Assembly (NCBI GenBank): GCA_905250025.1
Contig: CAJNOJ010000037.1
Coordinates: 1-64,000 of the forward strand
Reading direction: 5' to 3'
DNA length: 64,000 nucleotides
Origin: Adineta ricciae
Lineage: Eukaryota > Rotifera > Eurotatoria > Adinetida > Adinetidae
Shown here one piece after another: positions 36,201-46,657 of the stretch (its first letter is position 1; each line of letters starts with the position of its first letter). The translations under genes were made by a program, and so were the position numbers. A model generated the notes under the pieces. That model did no database searches. It worked only from the letters and a program-made list of their open reading frames with translations, and was not told the origin of the DNA.

Positions 36201-39200
36201 TGAAATGATGACGGATCGAACATTTGTTGACACGAACATAGTTCCCCTTTTCGATTGAGAAATAACCGACACGATGATAAGGTATCTTGACTCATAGCAT
36301 CGCTCAAGATCAAATTCGAACAGTTCGATAGTAACCACTTTCCTAGGAATAACATTTTATGTTGATCATTTTTTAGATTGATATTCGTTGCATTCTGTTG
36401 CTGTTGAATATTCGATTGTTGCTGGTGGCCGATTGCTGTGATTAAATATCTCGCCACATGTGTAAAATCATGTATGACATAGCCTAATTTATCTAATAGA
36501 ATACGCGAATCACTATCCGTTACATGAATACACTGTTTCGGTGGTTGTAAATCAATAGGTAATTTCGTCCCAGATTCATAAATGTATAAAATATTATTCA
36601 AACTAATGTATTTATAATATTGTTGTTGGTTTTGGGCTTGTGTATGGTTATTACTTTCATGAATGACATAGGCATTATCAAAAATGGGCAGTTGTTTAAT
36701 ACATTGAATGTTTGAATCATCTAATTGTTGTGTCATAATACGTGATAGATATTGTCGAAGTAATTTCATATCATGTTCATTTAATAGTGTATTGAATTCA
36801 TGTTGAATCTTCAATTGAGTAAAATGTCTTAGACGACATTTGAGAATTTGCAATAAACCTAAGCATGAGAGTTGAGGAACATACTCTTCGATTAGTTTAT
36901 GCCGACGAATGATTTCGGGAAAGGGTTCAACACAATGAAAGTTCAGTTTCAAAAGCACTTTTTGTATAGCTAAATCATCTTTACTCGGCACAGTCGGCAG
37001 CTGAATAAGACCGATGTTCTTCGATAGTTTGTATAACGATATGGTGTTATTACTCGATGCTGAACCTAACGGTCGTGAACTTGGTTGCAAATAGAGTATG
37101 TTGGTATTTTCCAGGAGTGTTAAGTCGTTGGGAAGCTTTTCATTGATATATTTCCAAAGATTTTCGAGCCATGGAATGTTGTAATAGTCGTGAGTGCGTG
37201 GCCACTGGATACAGTCATCACCACGACGCCATTCTCGTGGTAGCATAACTAAATCGGCGAAATCTTTGGCTGGCATTGTTTGTAATTGTGTGCGATCTAA
37301 TAAAGACAAAGAAAGAACATTCTCCAGCTGATACCGAGTTGATTTCAAATTCTGAAAAGCTTCGAAGTAAATAAATTCATCGTCATACTCAGTTTATTAG
37401 TAAATGTCAATAAGAAAGACGAGAAGGACTTTGCTTTTGTCGATCTATTGATTGATTGATTGATTAATCCCAATCGTCTGTCTTTGTCTACACTTTTATT
37501 GTGTACGAAAGACGAAGAAGAAGAAGAAGAGAGAAAAAAAAGGAACAACTTCTATGTCTGTCTAGGTCTTTATACTTTTAACAACGTGCGAATGGCAACG
37601 AGATTGTGATAGTAACAGCTGTGTATAAAAGAATTGTCAATAAGAGGTCAAGATTGAATAGTGTCCGTTTTCATTACTGTTAGAAATTCGATCGTTTCTC
37701 TTTCTTATACAAAAGAGCAGAAAAGAAATAATGAATTCCAAGCAATCTTCTTTTCAATTCATTAACAATTTCAACGAACGAGAAAAAGAAGAAAAATCAA
37801 CGAACTTCTGATCTGACAAATGGAATTTCTCTACCGTGTTTTCTTCTGAAGAAACTAAACGTCTTTATCTGGATGTGAATCGTCTCACACATATACATAC
37901 TTGAATGTCCTTCTTAACAATGAGCAGTCTACTCATGCATTCGCTCGTTCGCGTCGAAAGACAGAAAGAGAAAGCAATCAGACACTTATATTTATACGTA
38001 TATATAAACATATGTGGTTTTGCGGTTCGAGATTCGATCATCACGTTGTCACTAGCTCTCTCGTGTAATGACAATCGTAAAAGAAAATATATAAAGCGCT
38101 TAAGGATTGCCGATGATATGTGTACGCAAGTGAAGAGAAAGTGTTTTGGCTTTGGTGATGATGAGATTTTTGGTTTTTGTTTATTCTTTTTCAAGAACAA
38201 GGTCTTCTTTAAAATAGAAAGAAAAAGAAAAGAAATCTAACCAAAAGAGAGAGAGAGACATTATGCCATACGTATTACGCTGCGAGTGCACTCTGTTTCA
38301 TTATGGTCTGTTGATTAAGAAAGAAGCTGACAAAAAAGTTTTTTTGTTGATGTATAACTCTTTTCGAATGTGAACGATGAATTTTTTTGTTGTCACTTCT
38401 ACCAAGGATAAATGACAGGTTTTGCACTCTCTTCTTCTAACCGACATTTACTTGAAACATTTTCTATTTTCAACCTTATAAAACAACTGAAATGTAGATG
38501 CCGGCGAAGAAAGATAAAAATCTTCATTGTTTTCTTCAACTGATTAGTAAGTCTAAGAATTTCTGAAGTATGTACATATCTCTGAACGCGATATGTCTAA
38601 CGGAAGGAATGAAAAGTCGATTACACAATTTTCATACGTGCAGATATATCTAATTAAAGAAAAGCGCAACTGTTCAAGATACACGAACCCTCAACGTATT
38701 GTTGCGGCACTACTGTAGGTATTGGAGTAGTTGGTTGAGAATGACGTAGTGAATTGTGTATAGATGGTCTTGACGCGCGTGAACTTTCATCTTGTTGCTT
38801 TGATGGTGATGGAGGTGCTGGAAGAGATGTAATTGTATTGCGAGTTGATTTATGCATCGACGGTCGATTCGAACGTGATGTTTCATCAGACTGTTGTTTC
38901 GGTATTGATTTCGGCGTTGAAGGTATTCCAGATGCATTTCGTGATGAATTATGAGGCATATTTACTCGTGGAGAACGCGAATTCATTTCATTGGCTTTCG
39001 AAGCTAGAATAGGCGTGGAATTAGGTGTTAAAGAATTGCGTGATATATTAGGAACCATTGATTGGAGAGAATATGAATTTTCATCGTACGAATGAGCAGC
39101 GGAATTCTGCATCGGTGCTCGGGGAGAAGGCATTTCACGATCATATTGTTCAGATAATAATGTTGGCGTTGGAGTCATGACTGATGTATTACGTGTTGAG

Positions 39201-42200
39201 GCGTGTGCACTTGGTCTTGGAGTAAGATCCCAAGCGGATAAGAATCGAGAACGATGTTGATTTAACGGACCCAAGTACGACGAAGAAAATCTTGGAGATG
39301 GTGTACGAAGACGTTGTTGATGATGTTGAGGAAATATCAGAGGAGCACGGTGAAAATAACGCGTGGCCGTCGTCGGTGTCGATGGATTTCGATGATTTTG
39401 TACATTAGTCTCATTATGATTCTTGACAGTATGCGGTTTCTGTTCATCAGCTGTTGGTTTAGTTGCCGAAAAACTATGTCTTGCGTCCATAGTATCCTCA
39501 ATTGAACGTATACCACGGATATATATGTATATGTATGTATGTATGTATGTATATGATGTAGTTTTTTATTTCAGGCTAGACGATAATCGTAATCATCATC
39601 CTCAATCTTCACTCTATTCTTCTTTTCGTACGGCGAACGTGTGATGAAGAAGAAGAGTGATAGTAAGAGAGTGGTGGCGTATGTACAGGGACGTCATCAT
39701 AAAAAACCTGTACGTATATTCGTAGGAAAAAAGAGAGAGAGAAAGGAGAGAAAGAGAACGTATTCAAGCACGATCGGTGTGGAGGGTGAGAAGAAAGAGC
39801 AGCAAGGTAAAAAATCAAGAAAGAACAGCAAAAGAGAACGGTAATATACACAATATATTACCAAGCAGAAGAGTAATACCATCACTGATTCTCATTTCTC
39901 TCTCTTTTTCTGTCTCTCTTACTCGCTTTCTATTCTATTCATGGTAGCAGGGTGCACCGGTAGAATGCAGCTATGTAATGTCATCACATAATGAAGTTGT
40001 TATCAAAATGATTGTGTTCGATATTTTTTTACGTAATCATTAACATACACACGTGTCGTTTGAGAGAGACTTGATTGAACAGAAATGAACTAATAATAAA
40101 ACTGATACAACTAGATCAATCACTTCCAAAGGAACAAGATCATACAATCCTATACACATGTTATTCTAATCTATTGACAAGATATCGACGTAGATGTGTG
40201 TCAATTGAAACAAAAGGAAATACGTCGTATAATGTTTGTTCCTTCGCAATAACCAGCGACCTTCGAGGAAATTTCGTCAATTTTTTCTCGTTCGATTTCA
40301 CTACCTATACTCGAGTAGGGAAAGGAACGAGACAAATTTGTTTCGATATGTCTATTGATTACCTTGAGATAAGTTTATTTTTTTAATAGGTTTTCAATTG
40401 ACATGAAGGAACATTTTCCTGATCATTACCATACAGAGTAATGAGTACATGTAAACTGTTTTTTTCTCTAATATCTGTAAAGATAATGTGAAAGGTCGAC
40501 CCAACTACAATTTTCTCTGAATATCAACACGACTTGTTCATAGTACTATGTTTCCTTATCGGAAATATCGGTCTCTTTTTCTTGTCTTGAAGGACAAAAG
40601 TTCGCGACATATTCTCAACGTAACGAAAGTTCGACATTCTCATCTTCTCTAAACACTCTACGACAAAAAAACCTAAAGCGTATGAATATTTTCAAGAAAT
40701 ACTTAGATCGTGTACCATGATCATTCGATGCTGATGGTTCATCATTGTCTATCAGGATATCTTTGAAAAGTTGAAGATCGAGTGAAAGAGGTTGTGGTAA
40801 ATGTTCTTTCAACCCATCGTTTTCTGGACAGACCGGCAACGACGATGATACAACTGGATTTGGATTATCAATATTCGGAGATTTACAGCGAAAGATCGAG
40901 AGATTCTTCGACGCAAGAAAGTGATTGAAAGATACATGACGTTTTTTCGACGAGCTAGTACTATGATTGATTGATGCCATTCGAAACAACGTCGAAGAGG
41001 AAGAAAGTGAGCTTGTCCAAATGATTCCAGATTATATAGACCTGATCGAAGGATTTTTTCTTATGTTCTATATACAATCAATAATACGCATCTCTGTTCT
41101 TCGATTAGTCCATTTTTTCCTCTTCTCTCGTTTTCTTTTTTTCATCACATATTCAAATTCTTGCCTGTATTCCTCCTGTCGAAGAACATCGGCCAAACGA
41201 CCTTCATCATATTAGACCTTTTGAACACACATATATAATTCTAAACTTAACTGCTCACGAAATCCTTTCAAAATCACTGCCTTGCTTTCTGACTTTTTTT
41301 CTTTTCTCCTATTCTTACGATACGATATCTCATTCCGTACAACAATGTACTCGAAATTTAGATTTATTACTACGATGCTTACAATTGTTTCAACTGATAT
41401 CCCATACATCGAAACTGAAACCTTACAACGAACGTAATCTCTTACAGATTTGTTTGCCGAACGGTTAATTATACGCAACTATTCTAAGCTTTCATTCGTT
41501 ATTTAACATTGAAAATATCGATCGATAAGTACTGGTATTTTCTCTCATGTTCAATAAATGCCATAGACATGTTCAATTCGGATATATAAATTCAAGTGTG
41601 AAGGAATATATGTATATACACATAAAGGAGAACAAGGAGAACTCTTGAAAATCACTTATACAGCTTGATGTCAATAAGCGATGGTGTTAGCAAATAAGGA
41701 ATATATTACCTTTCGAGATTGAATTCGAAGGTGAGGATGGAATAGATGATTGTTCTTTGTAGCGATGTACGCGCTTCGACGACAAAGGCTGATCGTTGAA
41801 AGAAGTCGTTTCGGATCTTTTCGATAAACGTGAACTTCTTGCACAATTCATATTACCCATCCAAAGAAGAAGAAGAAGAAGAAGAAGATCGATTTATCGG
41901 TATTTAATCGATTTCAGTTCAATTTCCTTCTTCTTTGATGCGATTGTTTTGTTTCGTTTAGTCTTCCTATTGAAGATGATAATCGTAGTAAATCCTTGAA
42001 GAAAATTCGCCTTTTCTTCGTTGTTTTACTATGTCACTAGTCGATATTGACAGATCAACTCTGCCAAGTATTCGTTAGAATAACACTCATCGTCATCTTA
42101 TGAAATGTACACATATAAATATAAGTATATGTATGTATTTAACGTGGAAAAAATCGAAGAAAGGAAGCATCCATGCATATGAGTTCAAGTGCTTACTGTA

Positions 42201-43538
42201 GCCGTCAACCAACAACGGTCGAGTAGAATTTCGAACTGCAATTGTTGAGCTGTGGCTAGATGACGGATAGAGACAGAAAGAGGAGAATAGAGAGAGGGAG
42301 AGAGAGAGAGAGGAAAGGCAGAGAAAAAATAATCATAGGAAACACACTAGAGATAGAGCTTAAATGTATGTTGTTATGTGTCAGAATAAATAAGTAATCG
42401 CTTGTGAGCGGTTGATTGTATCAGACGGTTATTATTAATCTGTATCGCGTCATCATATTTCATGAATAGTTTATTTACTTTGAAACAATTCACTTGAAAA
42501 GAGAGCTGTAAGAATGCAATCACTTTTTCTGCTTCGTTGTCTTCATTATGCGACAAGCAAGAAGAGAGAACTTGAAAAGATTAACGACACTCATTTGTAG
42601 CCTTAGATATATAGTTAAATACAGCAAGCCGATCTTCTACACATCGTATCGATATGAAAATATGCGCATTGATAATTAAACCATTGACCATGGAAGAGAT
42701 ACAATAAACATGCACAAAACTCACTTCACCTTGTGTTGACAAAGACTCTTACGTTAGATTTGTTTCGTTTCGAAATCTACAGATAATGATAATGATCAAT
42801 TGAGTATGGTTTCAATTGACCTTGCGCTCAAAGATGTTGAACCTCAACTCTTCTAACATGTGTATGCATTAGATGTAAAACGACCTCGATCTGCCCATTC
42901 CAAATCTGCTTGGACTGATAAATCACAGGCAATCTAATTGTTGCTTAGTCATTTACAATCAAGTCGATACCGATGTTCTTTGATCATCTTACGACATGTG
43001 CAGAACATACGTACAGGAGAGAAAGCCTTGATCATCACTTAAGGTTAACTAATAACACACACACGCATACAAAATGCCAGCATTACTTTTCTTTATCTTA
43101 CTATTCGAACAACTTCTCGTTCACCTTGAACATTTCTACTTATATCCACATATGAAGATAAATATAATAAAGAAAACAAACATAAACACATATATTTATT
43201 CGATCTGACTTTGATGACTATTTCTTCGTTGTTTTTTTTTCGTTATCGCACGAATATTTTTACTCACTATTCATTACCTCGATTATGAGACGCTGGTGAA
43301 GTTGATTCCGCCCTTCGACTGTTTTTCGAATAACGATCAGAATAATTTCCCGGTGAATTATTATAATTTGTTGGTCGATACATATTCACCTTCTTTGAAA
43401 CCAAATAGAAGAAAAAACAACACACGTGCAGTCGCACTTATTGTCGCTGTCGGTTTATAGTACCACTTGCGGTCGTCGTCGACATTCAGTTTGTTGCAGT
43501 TAAAGACATTTTCTTTTTCTTTTCTCTGCCGCTCTTTT

Positions 43539-43578
<40 letters not shown>

Positions 43579-46500
43579 TTCCTCTCTCGCGCACATAGCT
43601 TCTTTTGGCTTCGCTTTACTAGGTCTGCCCGTTGTTTGAATAAAAAACTTTACTCTGTTGAAACTCAGCAAGTACGTGAGAAAGAAAAGAAAAATGTGCT
43701 TAGAAATAGAAGGTAACTACTATATAACAAAAACAACAAAAATCTTTCTTTACTAACAATTTCTTTCTTCTGCTCGTTTTCACTCTTCACAGATTTACCA
43801 CTTAATTCGAAACGATGAAAGTAAAATAAAAGCAACAGACGAGAAAGACAAACACTGATCAAGTGCGAATCAAAACAAAACAATATACATGTCTGTCTTA
43901 CCTTGAAAATTCTTCGATGATAATTTGTCGAATAAATCTTGATCGATCATCGGATTCAGAAACCGATCATGTTGTTCCTTGTGAAATAGTTTCAAGAAAT
44001 TCAGATTTCGATCCATGACATACACTGTAATCGCTTGTTTTGTTTGAAATGTTGCGAACGTATGATTCGCTAATGGCAACAATTCTAATTCCAATACTAA
44101 ACTCGGATCAGGATCATTCAAAATGATGTATTTCAAGAGAGACACTTTTTGTTGGAATGATAAACGCAGGAGCAACGATGAGTTCTTCGCTAATAACTCC
44201 GATGCATGAAACGGTGTCATCACTTGTAAATATTGTTTATTTGAGTATCTACACAAACCGTTGATAACGTGAGATGGTAAGATAACAATAGGTGCATTTG
44301 CTTCGGAAAACACAAATGTGAGTACATCCTGAATAGGTCCGGCTTCGACGTTATTGATGATCATATCCTCAATCGCAACATAGCCCCAGCCATCCGTTAC
44401 GGAATAGAACAGTTCTTGTTTACCTAGAAGAGATTTGTTCATATTAGAGTGAAGAACGAATTTCTACTTGATTTCTGGTTCAAATCGCCTATTCATGGCA
44501 ACTTAATAGAATATTGCCTCGAACAAATTCAATATGAACATGCATAGAAACAGAAACTGCCGTCTTACCAATTTCTTTCCACATGTCGGGTATAATTTTA
44601 TTGATCAGATGAACTTGTGGTTGCGATTGCGAAGTATATTGATGTTTGTCATTCCATAAACGTTGATGCTCATCGATATCAGGCATTAGTTCCCAAATCA
44701 GATCGATGGATAAATTCGATGGCGACGTGATCGTTGGTTTTATTAATCGAGATAGATCTTTCAAAAACAATGCGTACGCTTGCGGAAAGTTCATTTGACG
44801 TAAATGTGTGGATAGGTCATCCTTTGCTGATAGATTTACTGATGCCGTTGAGTGACAGTACAGAGTTCGAGATGAGGTTATCTGGATTAATTGGTATTTA
44901 TACGATTGTGCTGATGAATTGTGCGATTCCGATGCAAGACTAAGCGGTGTCAGTGGAAGAAGTAATTTCAACTCAGTTTTACTTTTGCCAATATCACTTT
45001 GATTCGTATGTGTCGATAAAAGCCAACAAGACACATCACTAAAATTCAAATGCATGTATCATTTCTAATCCTGCCGAAATCCGATCTCTTAGAGGTTAAG
45101 ATATATATATATATATATATATATATCATTTCATGGAACATTATCTCTGTCTCGTCTTGAACCATCAATAACCACGTCAAAACAGATAATGATGACACTC
45201 CTATACGATATCAATGACCTGATCTGTTCTTCGATGTCATACACATCTGCTGTACTCTGCCGTCCTAATGAGTATTATCAGCTATTTCAGTGAAGGTGAT
45301 GCTCACTCACGGTCATCGGGATGTGCAACGCGAAAAGGAAAAATTTCATAACCTTTAAAGTTTATCAATCGATTATCTTTGAACTCACGAATTGTTCCGC
45401 TCGATGAAATAACATCGATTCTCTATACGAACCTTGTATTAATTTCATTTATCAATCGAGATAATGTTAAATGAATAATTTGTGTGGTGGATTGATTATC
45501 ATGTATACTTGAAATAGAATGCTTCTCGTAGGATAGAAAGCGTTGGAAGATCTCAAAGTCCCTCGTGTAATCGAAATCGATAGTGCTCAAATTCAATTGC
45601 ATCAGTAATAAATCGATCAATGAATTATTCAGATTGAAATATTTGTAGATCTGTTGTTTTAAATCATTTAACGTTTGCTTTTGCGTGAGAATGGTTCGCA
45701 ACGGAAGACGAATTAACGTTCCATTGTAGTACGTTTTCGACTTGAATAGAAAATAATCTAATTTCGAGAATTGATCTTTAAATGCAGTGACATCATCTGT
45801 TTCTAAATCAAAGATCGAAACAAATGCACGATCTTCGTTGATAATACGTTCATTCGGATCGTAGAATATCACTCGTGAGCCACTTAGTATACATAAATAA
45901 TCTGTTAAAGGAAAAAACGTCGTCGGATTTTTCGATTTAGTACTTGTTGATTCATGGATGCCGAACTGATCTTTCCATTGTTGATCACTTAGTTTCATAT
46001 CATAGGTAACGTAGAGAGCAATACCTTGGGAAGAGGTATGATCATCATTAATGAGTAATTGAGTATCATTTGTAGGATCAACGAGATAACCATGAATGGA
46101 CGATGCGCCTAATAATTGTCCATAAGTTAAAAATGTTGAGATTAGATCGTAGGAGGATGATGTTAATAGAGCATGAATTATATCGCGTAATTGAAAGACT
46201 GGAGAAGATATAACACGCATTTTTGCATATTGTTTCTCGTCGGATATTGAAGGTAATGGTGAATGTGGAATAGGATTTGTGGTTTTCGGTGATTCTAGAT
46301 ATTGCAAAAAAGAGAAATTGTTTACTTAACCTTTGTTCAATTTTGATTTAATCAAAAAATGGGATTGAATCGAAACTGACAAAATATTGTCCTATTCTCT
46401 CTTCTTTGTTCTTATCAAAAGACAACAATGTAGGTCAGTAGGAAAAAATGAACAGAAGGAATAGTATAGGAATGAAATCATTGATATGAAAGAGTAATCT

Positions 46501-46657
46501 TCTTTCTCATTCGAACAAGTTGTACAATTGTTTCGTAATCAGATATTCTTCTTGAAGTGAAGAAGAATAGAGAAAGAGAGAGGGAGAGAAAATCAGTTGT
46601 AACATCGGCGAGTTTGCGCAACTTACCAGACTTCAATCCATCATGCTTCATGTCCAT
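26731..46657 (-). CDS. SACS: Sacsin-like co-chaperone (partial SIRPT region, J domain, HEPN domain)
   Basis: Sixteen exons, high to low: 46657-46627, 46294-45433, 45038-44569, 44423-43902, 37359-35824, 35698-34832, 34773-34327, 34006-32759, 31929-30998, 30939-30281, 30225-29756, 29490-28282, 28228-27347, 27281-27124, 27068-26861, 26801-26731. They sum to 10,572 nt (3,523 residues; human sacsin is about 4,580). Residues ~35-210 resemble the sacsin HSP90-like region but lack its key boxes. Later exons carry sacsin repeat text, such as a W-L-x-x-L-W-K-Y-I segment and an I-x-x-L-Y-D-P motif. A J domain with HPD lies near residue 3,200, and the C terminus is a HEPN domain (D-W-A-C-Y-K-C-Y, as in human sacsin). 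In vertebrates sacsin works with Hsp70 in cytoskeletal and mitochondrial upkeep. The N-terminal ubiquitin-like domain and early repeat are absent here. Nearly all introns are phase 1. The acceptor at 37360-37361 (GAAG) is chosen because the stronger TTTTCAG eight bases on gives the wrong phase. Confidence 0.92.
27790..27980 (-). other. SACS: J domain of the sacsin-like protein
   Basis: The exon 28228-27347 contains T-K-T-E-I-Y-N-A-V-x-x-A-F, K-K-L-L-L-K-W-H-P-D-K-N-P-G and A-A-E-V-F-K-H-L. The HPD tripeptide that stimulates Hsp70 ATPase is intact (codons at 27867-27875). A Ser/Asp-rich acidic linker precedes it and an Asn/Ser-rich linker separates it from HEPN. Confidence 0.9.
32549..32570. 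repeat. Perfect GAT/ATC palindrome in a sacsin intron
   Basis: GATGATGATGAT is followed directly by CATCATCATC, so the 22 bases read the same on both strands. It lies in the intron 31930-32758. Confidence 0.85.
38689..39490 (-). CDS. Candidate alternative first exon of the sacsin-like gene (267 residues, Ser/Pro-rich)
   Basis: ATG at 39490, open for 801 nt plus one base, then a GTTCGT donor (phase 1). The same unusual GTTCGT donor is needed at the end of sacsin exon 2 (45433), which supports its use. The peptide is Ser/Pro/Asn/Arg-rich, probably disordered, with four to five degenerate copies of a ~33-residue unit containing S-x-R-N, P-x-P-S and K-Q-Q-x-D-E-x-S-R. A TATG microsatellite lies ~37 nt upstream of the ATG. 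It could also be an independent small gene, since the frame runs on to a stop at 38654-38656. Confidence 0.6.
39527..39552. repeat. (GTAT)n microsatellite
   Basis: Tetranucleotide run directly upstream of the ATG of the 267-residue candidate first exon. Confidence 0.85.
40716..40980 (-). CDS. Candidate alternative first exon of the sacsin-like gene (88 residues)
   Basis: ATG at 40980, 264 nt plus one base, then GTACAC (weak donor, phase 1). Peptide begins M-A-S-I-N-H-S and contains K-K-R-H-V-S-F-N-H-F and a Pro/Leu-rich part. The frame continues to a stop near 40615, so the donor is inferred from the phase shared with its neighbours. Confidence 0.45.
41710..41851 (-). CDS. Candidate alternative first exon of the sacsin-like gene (47 residues)
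   Basis: ATG at 41851, 141 nt plus one base, then GTAATA donor in phase 1. The peptide is Ser/Arg/Lys-rich (starts M-N-C-A-R-S-S-R, ends S-P-S-N-S-I-S-K). A GAA trinucleotide run lies just upstream. Confidence 0.58.
41865..41888. repeat. (GAA)n microsatellite
   Basis: Uninterrupted GAA/AGA run directly upstream, on the minus strand, of the candidate first exon at 41851. Confidence 0.85.
43278..43383 (-). CDS. Candidate alternative first exon of the sacsin-like gene (35 residues)
   Basis: ATG at 43383, 105 nt plus one base, then GTAATG donor in phase 1. The peptide is Asn/Ser/Tyr/Arg-rich (starts M-Y-R-P-T-N-Y-N-N). It lies ~520 nt downstream of sacsin exon 4 on the transcribed strand. Confidence 0.58.
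43543..43572. repeat. (TC)15 microsatellite
   Basis: Pure TC run upstream, on the minus strand, of the candidate first exon at 43383. Confidence 0.92.
45101..45126. repeat. (AT)13 microsatellite
   Basis: Pure AT run in the intron between sacsin exons 2 and 3. Confidence 0.92.
45680..46200 (-). other. SACS: Degenerate HSP90-like (GHKL) region of the sacsin-like protein
   Basis: The text keeps sacsin landmarks: G-I-A-L-Y-V-x-Y-D, then L-C-I-L-S-G-S, I-F-Y-D-P-N-E-R, and G-T-L-I-R-L-P-L-R. The N-box (E-L-x-Q-N-A-D-D-A in sacsins) is replaced by T-Y-G-Q-L-L-G-A-S-S, and the G-x-x-G-I-G-F-N-S-V-Y-H box is missing between K-N-P and L-T-D-Y. ATP binding therefore looks lost. Box identities are from memory of the family; the absence is seen in the sequence. 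Confidence 0.75.

Larger units (their letters stand above)
37360..43901 (-). other. Large internal intron of the sacsin-like gene carrying alternative first exons
   Basis: This 6.5-kb intron lies between coding exons 4 and 5; most other introns after it are well under 1 kb and many about 50 nt. It contains four ATG-starting open exons on the minus strand, each ending at a phase-1 GT donor that fits exon 5. The rest is microsatellite-rich: TC run 43543-43572, GAA run ~41865-41888, GTAT run ~39527-39552, GATT repeat ~37446-37468. No independent gene was recognised. Confidence 0.6.

Noticed and set aside
37351-37358. TTTTCAG acceptor at 37352-37353 as the start of sacsin exon 5
   Set aside because: It demands a phase-0 donor, but exon 4 and all four intronic candidate first exons end in phase 1; the GAAG acceptor eight bases upstream fits. 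A small unseen exon remains possible.
39641-39844. Very basic plus-strand ORF (Lys/Arg/Glu-rich)
   Set aside because: It comes from a purine-rich simple sequence upstream of a candidate first exon; no other coding sign.
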